NCBI RefSeq assembly: GCF_021730395.1
Contig: NW_026463317.1
Span: 1 to 64,000, forward strand
Direction: 5' to 3'
Length of the DNA: 64,000 nucleotides
DNA from: Mercenaria mercenaria
Taxonomy: Eukaryota > Mollusca > Bivalvia > Venerida > Veneridae
Shown in pieces: positions 12,060 to 23,149 of this stretch. The notes under the pieces were generated by a model that was not told where the DNA came from, made no database searches, and saw nothing but the letters and a program-made list of their open reading frames with translations. The position numbers were made by a program, and so were the translations under genes. Each line of letters starts with the position of its first letter. Positions within the stretch are counted from its first letter, which is position 1.

Positions 12060-13325
12060 GTAGCGTTCTAAAATCTCCCTTAACATTCGGTGTTCAACAC
12101 CGCGACCCAGAGCACAACAGCTAATAAGCCATTGTTTCAGAATTATTGAGCCACTTTCATGTTTTAAAGCACAACTCCATAGACATCTTTCAATGAAACC
12201 TGCAAACAGTCGTCATCATTTTCCATTGCTTCAAAACTTGCCATCAAATTATTTAGCTTAAACTGATTTGTTCTTTGTAGCATTTCACTTCCTCTCTCAC
12301 TGAGTTCAGCATTCGAATTCACCTGTGACACAGTTGTTTTCCAAACAACAAGTTTCATTTGCCATTGACGAAGTACTGTGACAGTCCTGAATTCTAATGA
12401 TTACCTTTGCTCTTTTTGTTCTTCCGTTATATTGGCTTGCATTTCAGCTAGAGCAGTTTGTCGAATGAATTCATTTTTATACATTTCTGTCCTTGAGCTC
12501 GATTTATGTGAGCTTTGTGTCTTATGACCCACAAGCATTCAATAAAGGACGGTATAAACCATTCGTCACGAGGAAAGCGTAACGTGCATACAGGATGAAT
12601 GTTTATCATTTCCTCACATTCAATTTCACTGTTATTAATAAAAACGAAAGTCTGTAGTGTTATATTTAATCTTTTCCTTATATTTTCTATGTTCTTTGAC
12701 TTACTATGCCAGGTAATGCTTACATGAACAAAATCTCCTAGTTGCAGCAACATTCCCTCATTTTTAAATGCCTTTTCAACATCGCCAATCCTGTTTTTGC
12801 TCATAGGAACCAACAGGAAGCCTTTGCTTTTCTTTTGTAAGAGAAAACTTTGAAAGTCTTTATATCCATCTGATACAAGTATGTCGTTGTTTGCATGTTC
12901 AAGTCATATTCAGAATCGAAATACGCATTATACAAAGAGCTGGAGATATTTGGTATGATCAGATCAACATTTGGAAACTCAGATATAGGAAATGGCTCGC
13001 TGTTTGGAAGGTTTTCAAGGCTGATAACAAATCGACGTGGCTTTTTAAAATTTTTAGCAAGAAATGCTTCAAACGCCTTTTTAAACATTTCAAGAGACTG
13101 CACGCATTTATTACTCACTACCAATACGACTACATCGTGTAAGGACGGTTGTGTCTGAGTTAGCCGTTGATAGAAGTCATACTTGCTGGACATTGCAATA
13201 TCTTTTATTAACATATGGTCATGCAATATAACACGTTCAATCTCTTTGATGCATTTTTGGGTCACAATGATATTTGAGATAATTTTTACAGAAATTTCTT
13301 TGAAATGTTTCGGCAGTAGTGGCGA
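12060..13325 (-). pseudogene. FkbH-like (glyceryl-loading HAD family) domain, degenerate
   Basis: FkbH domains recruit 1,3-bisphosphoglycerate, dephosphorylate it and load glyceryl onto a carrier. The N-terminal SGNH-like part is recognisable from 'FYQRLTQTQPSLHDVVVLVV' (about 13,120-13,180) and 'RRFVISLENLPNSEPFP'. The HAD part follows as 'GYKDFQSFL', 'VPMSKNRIGDVEKAF' (near 12,790) and 'ITWHSKSKNIENIRKRLNI'. It ends with 'VFINNSEIEC', where active family members read (V/I)DDNPxE. The C-terminal subdomain shows 'MLQRTNQFKLNN' (near 12,270), 'VSLKDVYG' and 'SCCALGRGVEHRML' (near 12,090). I cannot find the DxDxT nucleophile loop (usually DLDNTLWGG) before the SKN motif, and the metal-binding DD is replaced by NN. 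The domain is probably catalytically dead. The family assignment is by recognition of motifs, not by a search. Confidence 0.75.
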
Positions 13326-13389
13326 TTTTGGAATGGAAGTATCTCGATTTGAATAACCAGAACTTAGTTGCAGATTTGGGTTTTCTGAT

Positions 13390-14825
13390 GATTGATAATT
13401 GTCTTTCAACTGAAATTCCATTTTAGATAAGAGTTCTTCAACTTCTTTTCTTTTGACAAGTGTCTGATCAAAGAGACACCCGAAATTCAACTTACCATTA
13501 AAGTACCAGGAGAAAAATTGGAATGGAAAATCAAGGCTGTCATTGTCGTCTCTGTGAAAACGTCCATTTTCAAGTCCCCTCATCATAATTTCTACCCATG
13601 GTATATACGAGAATGAATTCCGCTTGCTGAGAAGTATTCCTTAGACGCTGCGTCCAAAGAGCCCTGAAAAACAGTGTGTCAGGAAGACGGGTTTGTATTT
13701 TCCTAAGCCTTTCCAAAAGTCCATATTTCAAACCATTCTGTGGTATTGACGACAAGTTATCTTTCATTTTCTTACAGGCAATAGCAAAAGGCTGAGTCAT
13801 GTCTGTCTCTACATGAATGGGAAACATGCTTGTGCACCAACCAACTGTATCTGTTGCATCACGATTTTGCAAATGCCTCCCATGACTTACCAAGCAGACA
13901 GAAATAGTTGCTTTGTTATACTGAACTGATGATGCACGAGTAAATGCAGTCAGTATTACTGCTTCGTCCGCACATTTATTATCCAAAGAAATGCTGCGCA
14001 CAGAAGCTGCGTTAACATTTTTTTTTCATCCACTTTGCTGTATATGGAAGGTTCACTTGACCTTTCCCTTTTCATCAACCAGTTGTTTGTTGTTTCCTGT
14101 TCACGCCAAAATTTGACTTCGTCTTCCGAACTGAACTTTCCTTCCTCCCAAAGTTTTTCACAGAATGTGTCATAAGAAATTAAAAATAGTGACAACTGCG
14201 GCTCTGATCCTGAGTAAATATGCCTTAAAACTGTGCAAAAAATCTAAAATTTGCTGCCATGACATCACATCTGTGATTATATGATGAGCCATTAGTACTC
14301 TTTGACATCACTATGTTTAACGTCAAAGATAACAGCATTTAAAAGTTCTCCACTGTCTATGTTTAGGGAATATTCTAATTCTTTGCATTTGTCCAGGAAT
14401 ATGTTTTCATGTGTAATCATTTTTCCTTTTTGTAAAACATTCACCATATCTACTGTAAAATCATTTAATTTCGTGGGCATGAAATTTCGTGGTTTTGGTC
14501 AAAACGGCAATTTCGTGGGGATATGAATTCGTGGATTTCAACTTTTGAACATAAAAGGAATGGGAATTTTACTTGTTCGTTGGGATGATATTTCGTGGAT
14601 TGACTTAACCACGAAATCCACGAAAATTAGTCCCCCACGAATATTAATGATTTCACAGTATCTACTTTTGGTTTGGTGTCATCCAGTGGAACATATTCTT
14701 GAACACTATTCCATTTTCTACAAATACACAACTGACGTATAATACCGCTATAAGAGCTTTTGGCAGTCATTTGCCTTATCAAAATGCTGGCCAATACCTA
14801 ATCAACACATAATTTTGTTTATGGC
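13390..14825 (-). pseudogene. E-like (epimerisation/condensation superfamily) domain, MITE-interrupted
   Basis: Motifs are typical of NRPS epimerisation domains. 'LEYSLNIDSGELLNAVIF' is at about 14,310-14,370. 'HHIITDVMSW' is at about 14,260-14,290 (E/C consensus HHxxxDxxSW, both His and the Asp present). 'SHGRHLQ' and 'DTVGWCTSMFPIHVE' are at about 13,810-13,890 (consensus TVGWFTSMYP), and a late 'FFSWYFNGKLNFGCLFD' is at about 13,500. E domains convert the carrier-bound L-aminoacyl to D. The domain continues upstream of the inserted MITE as 'QEYVPLDDTKPKV' at 14,665-14,705 and fades out near 14.82 kb. The reading frame changes several times within it. A canonical E domain should follow an A-carrier pair, which is not visible here, so an upstream module was probably lost or this is an E-derived starter condensation domain. 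Confidence 0.72.
14453..14658. mobile_element. 206-bp MITE with TTCGTGG motifs inserted in the E domain
   Basis: The terminal inverted repeats are CTGTAAAATCATTTAATTTC on the left and CTGTGAAATCATTAATATTC (read from the right end). They are flanked by a perfect 6-bp duplication TATCTA at 14,447-14,452 and 14,659-14,664. The interior repeats TTCGTGG / CCACGAA on both strands. Outside the element the protein reading is continuous from '...TKPKV' to 'DMVNVLQKGK' in the same frame, so the insertion came after the coding sequence existed at this site. It is non-autonomous and the superfamily is not assigned. Confidence 0.88.
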
Positions 14826-14894
14826 ATTTTGTTTTGAGAAAGGCTTTTCACCCAAATGGAATAACAAGATTCAACTGTGGACATGACTTTTGTA

Positions 14895-15210
14895 ACCTTC
14901 AAATGTACTTACCCTGTCTCGTTGAAGAGGTTACTGCGTATTTAAGATTGAGATATGTTTCAATTACTTTACTGATGACTTTTATTTTGTCATATTTATT
15001 TTGTTATTGAGTATATTAGAATTGTTTGCAAGGCAGTTAAGTTCTTTAACCTTCAAACCAGCTTAACAGGAGCCTCTGTGTGTACCCTGTCTCGTTGAGG
15101 AGGTTATAATACTGCGTTTTAAAGATGGAAATATGTATAACTTAACTTATAACTTTATTTTGTCAGATTTGTAATTATGATATAATTGTTTGCAAGGTGA
15201 TTATTAAACA
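14895..15210. repeat. ~155-bp tandem duplication
   Basis: Two copies share 'TACCCTGTCTCGTTGA(A/G)GAGGTTA', 'TACTGCGT', 'ATTTTGTCA' and 'TTGTTTGCAAGG' (near 14,911 and 15,090). They lie just beyond the readable N-terminal end of the megasynthase. From 15,210 to 15,640 nothing else is recognisable. Confidence 0.6.
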
Positions 15211-15639
15211 TATAGAGAATGATGTACGTGTTTATTTCTATATCAAGTAATTTGAAAAAAAATCATGTTGTGAAAATAACAAATCCAAATACCAGCCTCT
15301 GGGTTGATTAGAATGCTGTGTAATATGAAGCAAGGTAAACCATGTATGATAGATCCAAACCAGTTAGATTATAAAATGTTTTAGGCATACGTTTTGTCAT
15401 ATCATTTAACACTATGTATTCTATTGAAATAAAATACCAGAAATCAGTTAGCTCAGTCTATCTTACCTTTAAGTCTCATTTAAGTCCCATGATTTTTTTC
15501 TAATTAACCTCGCTTGTTGGGCATTTCCGCGGGCGCTTGAAATCGTCATCTCAAACAGTTATGTTAAGATCTTCTAAAACATTGACTTCACCAACAGGGA
15601 AGCAAACTAACACTCAGATGATTGTTTTAGCCAATGAGA

Positions 15640-15918
15640 AAGTTTTATGTTTTTGTTGGGTTTAACGTCGCACCTACACAATTTTAGGTCATATGGCGAC
15701 TTTTCAGCTTTGATGATAGAGGAAGACCCTAGGTCCCCTCCGTGCATTAATTCTTCACGTGCGGGCACCTGGGTAGAACCACCGACCTTCCGCAAGCTAG
15801 CTGGATGGCTTCCTCACATGAAGAATACAGCGCCCCGAATGAGGCTCGAACCCACATCGGTGAGAGGCAAGTGATTTTAACTAAACGACCTTAACCACTT
15901 GACCATGAAAGCCCAGCC
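15640..15918 (-). mobile_element. tRNA-derived SINE, nearly full length
   Basis: Read on the minus strand, the 5' end has a degenerate tRNA head with 'GGTTAAGGTCG' and the B-box-like 'GGGTTCGAGCCTCATTC' (rc of 15,838-15,854). A conserved body follows ('GGAAGCCATCCAGCTAGC', 'GGTCGGTGGTTCTACCC'), and the tail is 'GGTGCGACGTTAAACCCAAC'-like. Further copies occur at 17,397 (plus), 22,440 (plus) and 58,505 (minus). It is not a functional tRNA gene. Confidence 0.75.
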
Positions 15919-16498
15919 AATGAGACAGATATGTTGCATGTACTGTCACTATGGCGATACCGCAGACGAATTGTCCATATATGAGTATATCACCAGCTTT
16001 GTATTTCTATATGTAGGACTGGCTACTTTCTTTTTCCTGGAACTTTCAAAATACGTAACATTGCTTTTCATAGAATATAGAACTCGGTTGTGACTTGATC
16101 CTTGTCACTTTGGTTCATTATATAAGTTATTGTACCGCTCTATACACATGATTACTATAACTATCCACTGTGTATAAGTAACATAATGGATACTTTAAGG
16201 ATTGAGGTAATGGACATGTATATTAACAACTTTGTGCGTTGAGCATTATAAGTATATCAACCTAAGAAAGAAATTCTAAGACTGCAGAAATGAGTTTCGA
16301 AATATAAACTTCAACGTATTCTGAAAGGGTTATTACGGCCATATTTTCTTGCAATACCAAATCGTGTAGTAAAAACAAGGGAATTTATCTTCTTTTTTGA
16401 CTGTGTAGTAGAAAGGTGAAATTGTACACGGTTTCATGACTAGGTGAAGACGTTGATATGCAACAAAAACATTAAGGCATGATATGTGTATTTTTAGG

Positions 16499-16588
16499 GT
16501 TGTGTATTGAATGGAAAAATTTTATACGATACGTATTGCAATAAAGAAGCATCAATACACGATACGTATTGGCAATTCAATACAACAG
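16499..16588. mobile_element. short palindromic MITE
   Basis: Inverted ends 'GTTGTGTATTGAAT' and 'ATTCAATACAAC' enclose two copies of 'ACGATACGTATTG' within about 90 bp. No clear target duplication is seen. The flanking intervals 15,920-16,490 and 16,590-16,880 show nothing recognisable. Confidence 0.5.
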
Positions 16589-16884
16589 CTAGTAGGACCT
16601 ATAACTTCAAAGCTGCAACATAACGCGTCCAAAATAATTGTTTGTTTTTTGGCAATATGACCGTGAGAAACTAAAAATGTCTAGTTGTGTGGGCTCCTAA
16701 AAAATTGAACTCAGTTAAAATTGTTAGAGCACGATCTGTTTATCTAATAGATGTATCAGTCTATATTTCGGAGCTATACGTCCGGATAATGCACATATTT
16801 CTGATTGAAGTCGTACATTTCGACCGAGAACTTAATATGTATGCAAGGCCTTTATTAGTATACCAGATCTAGTATTTTCAACAA

Positions 16885-17375
16885 AGTCAAGGGCCATAAC
16901 TCTGGTCTGGCTGTGTGAAATACCAAACAGAACACCAGATGCACAACTTGACATGCTATATAACATTTCTCTAATGTTTCATGACTCTACGTGAAATATG
17001 TTTTGAGAAATATGCGACACAAACTTTTATGCTCTTAATACATATTTTTGACTAAATCAATGGCCGTAACTCTGGTCTGCAGCAATCCCAGACAAAATCC
17101 CAGATGCACAACTTTACATGCTGTATAATATTCCTGTATGGTTTCATAACCCTAGGTTTAACACTTTTTGAGATACATGGGAAAAAACTTTCAGGCCCTT
17201 TGCATGCACATGTTTGACTTTGCCAAGGGTAATAACTCTTGTCTGGTGGTGTGAAACCCGAGTTAAAACTGAAGGCGCACAATTTTACATGTTGAATAAC
17301 AATCCCGTGAGGTTTGATGATTCTAGGTCATATACTTTCTGAGATATGCACGACATAAAGTCGGAAGGATGGACA
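16885..17375. repeat. tandem repeat, ~165-bp unit, three copies
   Basis: Units share 'GGCCATAACTCTGGTCTG', 'CACAACTT(T/G)ACATG', 'TTTCATGACTCTA' and 'TTTTGAGA(A/T)A' (starting near 16,890, 17,060 and 17,228), followed by 'GGAAGGATGGACAGACG'. This is typical of bivalve intergenic tandem arrays. Confidence 0.7.
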
Positions 17376-17396
17376 GACGTCAGACGTAGGAACAAT

Positions 17397-17615
17397 GTGA
17401 GTTCGAGCCTTACTCCGGACATTGAATTCTTTATGTGAGGAAGCCATCCAGCTGGCTTACGGAAGGTCGGTGGTTCTACCAAGGTGCCCGCTCGTGATGA
17501 AATAATGCACGGAGGGGCACCTGGGGTCTTCCTCCACCATCAAAGCTGGAAAGTCACCATATGACCTAAAATGTGTCGGTGCGACGTTGAACCCAACAAA
17601 ACATATTGCCACCTT
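17397..17615 (+). mobile_element. SINE, 5'-truncated copy
   Basis: The body and tail match the SINE at 15,640-15,918 in the opposite orientation ('GTGAGTTCGAGCC', 'GAGGAAGCCATCCAGCTGGC', 'GGAAGGTCGGTGGTTCTACC', 'GGTGCGACGTTGAACCCAAC'). Most of the tRNA-like head is missing. Confidence 0.7.
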
Positions 17616-17750
17616 CATTAGTCTTAGTTTGGTAGACAAATAACGGTAACAATGCCAGCTACTTATATATAAAATCAAAAGATGAAAATATTTCAATTAT
17701 TAAGCTGTGGGTGAGTTTAAAATTGACCTTTACCTACCACACTTACGTAA

Positions 17751-17917
17751 TATTTGTACTCGTACTCTGCGGCACATCGTGTAGTAGAGTACCGTTGTCC
17801 TCACGGACACTGATTTACAAACTGGTTTGACCGGTATTGTTTGGTAGAGCTTATAGTGAGATACGTAAGAGGATGAGATACATGTTGAAATCAGTTCTAG
17901 CATACTCTCGTTGTGGC
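17751..17917 (+). repeat. A1 terminal repeat of the Ngaro-like element
   Basis: It begins 'TATTTGTACTC' and contains 'CTGATTTACAAACTGG' and 'GGTATTGTTTGGTAGAGC'. It ends 'GTTGTGGC'. Its partner A2 lies at 29,084-29,258 in direct orientation. Confidence 0.75.
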
Positions 17918-18039
17918 GACATCGTTACACTCTCAACAAAAAGAAATGGATGCAAACATCAATGAACTCGTTGAGCAGAAGTTACGAGAGCACAGATCGT
18001 CTTTGCTGACGGACATGGAGAAAATGCCACTGCGAAAAA

Positions 18040-19130
18040 AGGGTCAATATACGGGAGTGTACGGTCCCGTATATTTCGAAAATACGGGAGTATACGGGAT
18101 GTATATTACAAATATACGGACCTAATATACGATCCCGTATTCGGAACATCTAGTATACGGGAAGTCCGTATATTTGTCATGCATATACGGGATCCCGTGT
18201 ACGCCGAATATACATAAATGTATATTTCCCGTATATATGCAATATACGAACTTTAAAAAAAATCCCTAGAAATGGTGTTTATTCGTGTCCTGCTTTAACA
18301 TTAGTTTCATTTTCATGTATTCGAAGGGTCTTGAGACTTTTTTTCCCGTATACTTTCCGTATTTTAGAATATACGGAACACGTATACGAGCCTGTATATT
18401 CCGAATATACGTAGTATACGGATCCCGTATTTTTGTCATTTACGGACTGTGATTGCATCTAATATACGGGGCATATACGGACTTGTATTTTCTAATATAC
18501 GGGCTTCGGATTTTTTCCGTATACGCATGATATACGTAGTATACGGATCCCGTATTTTTGTCATATACGGACTGTGATTGCATCTAATATACGGGGCATA
18601 CACGGACTTGTATTTTCTAATATACGGGCTTCGGATTTTTTCCGTATACGCATGATATACTAAGTATACGGATCCCGTACTTTTGTCATATACGGGGCAT
18701 ATACGAAACTGTACTTTTTGATATACGGGCTACGGACTAGTCCCGTATATGCATGGTATACGCAATATACGGATCCCGTACTTGTGTCATATACGGGGAA
18801 AATACGAAACTGTATTTTTTACTATACGGGCTACGGACTAGTCCCGTATATGCATGGTATACGCAATATACGGATCCCGTACTTGTGTCATATACGGAAT
18901 GTATTTGCATCTGATATACGGAGATATACGAACCTGTAGTTTTTGATATACGGGCCAGGTTTTATCCCGTTTATGCAAGATATGCAGAGTATACAGATTC
19001 CATATTTGTGTCACATTTAGACTGAATTTGGTTTTCGTATTCGGGGAATTCACGGACCAGTATTTCTAAAAGATACATTTACCAGACTTTTCCCGTATAT
19101 GCATGTGTAGTATACAAATCCCGTATTTTT
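18040..19130. repeat. left palindromic array, ~120-bp period
   Basis: A higher-order unit of about 105-125 bp repeats several times, for example from 18,416, 18,539, 18,663, 18,758 and 18,860. Its parts are 'GTATACGGATCCCGTA', 'TTTGTCATATACGG', 'TCTAATATACGGG' and 'CGTATACGCATGATATAC'. Each unit holds several copies of CCGTATA or its complement, so the DNA can fold on itself at many scales. The copies decay toward 19,130. ORFs here are by-products of the repeat. Confidence 0.85.
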
Positions 19131-21569
19131 CTTTTATGTGAACTGATTTTGTATATGGGCACACACTGAAAGATGACAAAATGAATGTCGGTGATACCTA
19201 CAGCAGAATACGGTATGTTAGAAAAAAGCAAGACAAAGACAGGGTATGAGAAAAAAATCATATTGTTATAAATTGGAGACATGTCAGATTAAACTAACAT
19301 TTTATTCAACTTAAATACTTTTTAAAAACAGTTTTTCAAACGGTTATGAATCATTTTCATTTCTTGTCCAAATGAAATAAGCAGAATTAGAATGTGGGTA
19401 ATCAATAACATCAAGCATTTCTTAATATTATTATGTTCATTTCTAACTGAAAAACTAGCAATTCGCACATTTAATTCTGCGCGGTTGACTCAACAAATCA
19501 GTTGAGTATCACTTCTTTTACTATTGTCTGTACATGTTCGTTATTCCCATGAATGCTGATTACCGCTATAAACTTTTCGATTTGCCGTCTTCTAAAAAGA
19601 GCAGTACACCCCTCCTAATGTCCGAAGATGTACTTTAAAAAGACGCATGTTGGTTCTGTACTGGAACACGATATGTAAGCAGGTTACAAATGATGACTGA
19701 CCACATGGAAATATTCAGTTTCCTGATCTCAATAAGTATAAGCTTTTATCTATTGTTACGAATGTCACTGAGAACGAATGGCTCATCCGGGCTGTCTGTC
19801 TGCATCTGTTGATCAAACTAGTAGAAACTTCACACATAAGTATATTCTCTATCGTGAAAATAAATAGTCGTCCCGTTTTCTGATTCCAGTAAACAACTCT
19901 TATGTCAACCTGGAATAAAAAAAAAATGCGCGCATTTAAAGTTATAAAAAATTGACTCTTGCAATTCATAGATACTGATAATTATATCTATTAAATGATG
20001 TGAAAATTATGACGAATAAAATGACATGTGGGCAGGGATGACGACATCATTAAGTGTCAGAACGCCCATACTCATTTCGTCGCGAAAAGAAATTAGATAT
20101 CATTAAATGTGCCTGTTGATATTTAATACAAGTTATCTATGTAGTGTTTTATTTGCATTTTATGGTTATATTACGTTAAAATCTATCTCCAAAATTATAT
20201 TTAATATAAAATGCATGGTGTTCATAGTGCCGTCACACGTTGTCCGGTCAATCCTCACCTCATTTTGATGGATTGTCTTCAAACTGACATACAGTAATAA
20301 CATAAATACGGGAGATACTTTTTTCAAGAGAGATTTTACCTATCACAAAACTTCAAAAGCACATAATGTGCGGTAATGGGATCTAAATAACACTTCCCCA
20401 TTTTATTCCTACCAAAATGTCAAAACTACAGCCACGGTATAATTTAAACCAACGCTAGTGTTAACGTAAACTATGCTAAATTAGTGTTCCTTAACCTGTC
20501 CGTCATTACGCAATCCTCCGTGTTAGAACTTATTCAAAATGCACAATAAATCTCTTGTACAGTTTGGATAAAATATATCAGAGTGACATAACAGCATTCT
20601 CGCATACCAGAGGTCTACCGTGGTTCCCCGGGATTTTGACGAACATCTGATTGATGAGAATGCATAACAGTCGCGTTGTTAAGCTTTTTTTTTAATTTAA
20701 TATTTCAAACATCTCTTTAAACTTTGTGACTGAACAAGTTCTGAACGATATATTTGCCTCTAAACGTTTTAATATTTGGTTAAACAATCTGAAGAGTTTC
20801 CAGAATTTCCAATCTCGCGGTCAGAATAATATTCTTAGACAAATAAAATATTCATCATAAACGTCCCATCTCTTTATCATGTTCAAATAAATATGATGCA
20901 TCTGTAAATCTGGGTTTAAAATTATCCAAATCTCATAGATTAACCTAACTAGAATATAATAAATAATATCAGGGTATCAATATAATTTACATTATTTCAT
21001 ATTAGAGTTGCCGAATATTCGATAATAATTATTTAACAGTGTATACATGTCTAATATGTGGTAAAATGAAAGAAATGGTACTAGTTTGATTGAATGTTTG
21101 AAGATCGAATTTACAGACATACTCGATTTCATTCCTAATAAATGACCACTTTGTTTTCAGAATGATTGGTTTTGCACAAGCGCATGTCTATTCGTGCACG
21201 TGAACAGGCCTGGCTAGAGTAACAGAAAAACGGTAGACATGCAAAGATAGACCTTCCCGCGAGATGTTTATTTTTTTTCGAAATATATAGACCCCAGGCA
21301 AACAGGCTTTAATATTTCTTAATCAATATTTCTTAAATGCACAGGATATGCTTGACGATAAAATTCTACAAATAACATCTACGGAGTAAAATATTGAAAG
21401 GAGGTTCGATTAAAAAGCACAATTATCAGTTCATCAAGGATACCTTTTAAGCTGAAGTTGTCACATTATGAAACTTAAAATAGGAATCATTTTGTTTCTA
21501 TAAACTATTAAAAAATGTCATATATAGAAAAAAAGATGGTCGCGCCGGGAAACGAACCCTGACCGCAGC

Positions 21570-21796
21570 GGCATGAGAAAACCAACATAGTGGGTTTGCG
21601 ACCAGCATGGCTCGAGACCAGCCTGCGCATCCGTGCAGTCTGGTCAGGATCCATGCTGTTCGCTTTCAAAGCCTATTGGAATTAGAAAAACTGTTAGCGA
21701 ACAGCATGGATCCTGAGCAGACTGCGCGGATGCGCAGGTTGGTCTCGATCAATGCTGGTCGAAAACTAAGACTATGTTGGTTTTCTCATGGCCCGG
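21570..21796. mobile_element. foldback MITE (CATGAGAAAACCAACATAGT ends)
   Basis: Inverted ends CATGAGAAAACCAACATAG and CTATGTTGGTTTTCTCATG enclose a second inverted pair, 'AGGATCCATGCTGTTCGC' and 'GCGAACAGCATGGATCCT'. The whole 225 bp can form a long hairpin. The flanks 19,140-21,570 and 21,800-22,440 contain no recognisable gene. Confidence 0.8.
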
Positions 21797-22439
21797 CTCA
21801 ATTATATTTTTTTTTTCTGTTCTTGTCGGACGATCTGGAGGCCAGTGCCTTTTTTTAGTATTCGTTTAAACATTGCGTTATTTCTTATGTTTATTTTAAC
21901 CCCAAGATTGCATACAGTTACACTAAAAATAAGATAATTTAATTGTGTCAAATGTTTAATCACCCTTTAAATTTCATTGTGTGTTACAATATTGCCTGGG
22001 GATAAGAAATATCCGGTCAGTGTTGTTTCAAGCTGGGTCATAAAAATATGTTAACCCACTTACTACAAGTGATAGGTACTTCAAATTTTATGGTTTTATG
22101 GTTAACCTGTTAAGTACATCATTTTGCGCCCTGCTGAAAAAAAATAGACGTTTGTGGTCATATTTGAAGATTTACAGCTGTAAAATGGAGTAAAACAGAG
22201 AACTGAAAAAATACCAGTCAATCGGAAATATCGTCAACTTTAATTTGTTAAACTGTCAAAATAGTCCGTTGAAAATCGATTTAAAATAACAGACTAAGCT
22301 GAGCAATTACTTATTGTTTGCACATGTATGGTCCTGAAAGTAAATGTTTGTTTTAGATGTATAATATGTAACGATTTTAAATATGTTAGATACCATATTC
22401 ATATTACTAAATATTACTTTTATTTGACAATAAATAAAG

Positions 22440-22520
22440 TAGGGTATTCCTCCACCAAGAAAACAGGAAAGTCGCTAAAGGACCAATAAGTGTGTCAGCG
22501 CAACGTTAATCCCAACAAAA
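22440..22520 (+). mobile_element. SINE 3' fragment
   Basis: 'GTATTCCTCCACCAAGAAAA', 'GGAAAGTCGCTAAAGGACC' and 'GCGCAACGTTAATCCCAAC' match the tail half of the SINE at 15,640-15,918. The stretch 22,520-23,130 that follows is AT-rich with nothing recognisable. Confidence 0.55.
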
Positions 22521-23149
22521 ACACAAAAAACGACCTACTCGGTCGGTAGCAGACGATACTGTATTAAATCGAACGAAAGGCGTTTGTTCGAATCTTTGGA
22601 CGCAGACACATTATATCGATTATTTTTTGTCTGTAAAAATATTAGAATTGATTTCATAAGTAAAGTATCAATACATGTCTTATATACTTTTTCAGTACAA
22701 GATATAAATGGATTAGTTCCTCTTTTTTTATATAAATATTTGCATTGTATGCACAAGCGTTGGAAATGTGCAGAAAAAGAGTTAATTTATGTTTGCATTA
22801 GATTTTTACAATGGCGATGATCCACGGATGTATTTATCACTACAAATAAATAGGGATGAATTGATTAATCCTTTTCTTTTCTCAATCGGCTATTTAGATT
22901 AAATGTTAAAATAAATCGGGAACGCGCTAGATGAAATGATGGATTCATTCATGTTTGATTTTAAATTTATACCTGTTTTGGTCCGTGAATGCTTTTTTCA
23001 GTTCATGTCATATTAGTATTAAACATTTCTTTCTTTCAATATTGGCATTCATTCTACATACACGTACAAGTTCGAAAACATGCAAAACGTTTGACCTTTG
23101 AAATGGCCGGAGAATATAATTTTCACTACACATATTGATTGCATCCCGT

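Larger units (their letters stand above)
3868..14825 (-). pseudogene. hybrid NRPS-PKS megasynthase with FkbH-like domain, trans-AT-like layout (partly decayed)
   Basis: One minus-strand locus encodes, N to C, E-like, FkbH-like, carrier, condensation, adenylation, carrier, ketosynthase, C-methyltransferase, carrier and acyltransferase domains. Such assembly lines activate amino acids and condense them with malonyl units on phosphopantetheine arms. Homology is continuous over about 11 kb with no introns. From about 10.58 to 4.70 kb a single reading frame is kept but is crossed by several stop codons. Upstream (E, FkbH, first carrier, start of C) and within the AT the frame changes several times, giving about a dozen breaks in all. 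A MITE interrupts the E domain. No adenylation or carrier domain precedes the E domain and no thioesterase or reductase follows the AT. The 5' end is therefore probably lost, and release would need another protein. Known animal NRPS and PKS genes exist, but I know of none with this order. Pseudogene is the best call; assembly errors are the main alternative. Confidence 0.85.

Noticed and set aside
12801-13142. 'SLENL' in the FkbH-like region as the HAD nucleophile motif
   Set aside because: Its position and the following Pro-rich stretch fit the N-terminal SGNH-like subdomain, not the DxDxT loop.
3868-14825. Bacterial contamination as the source of the NRPS-PKS
   Set aside because: AT-rich composition matches the flanks, a bivalve-type MITE with target duplication lies inside the coding sequence, and both sides run into host repeats.
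15838-15918. A functional tRNA gene
   Set aside because: Only a degenerate tRNA-like head joined to a SINE body; the cloverleaf is not complete and similar heads or bodies recur as repeats.
18718-18939. Coding ORFs in the CCCGTATA arrays (also 23,135-23,634)
   Set aside because: They are translations of a tandem palindromic repeat, open on both strands and repeating with the DNA unit.
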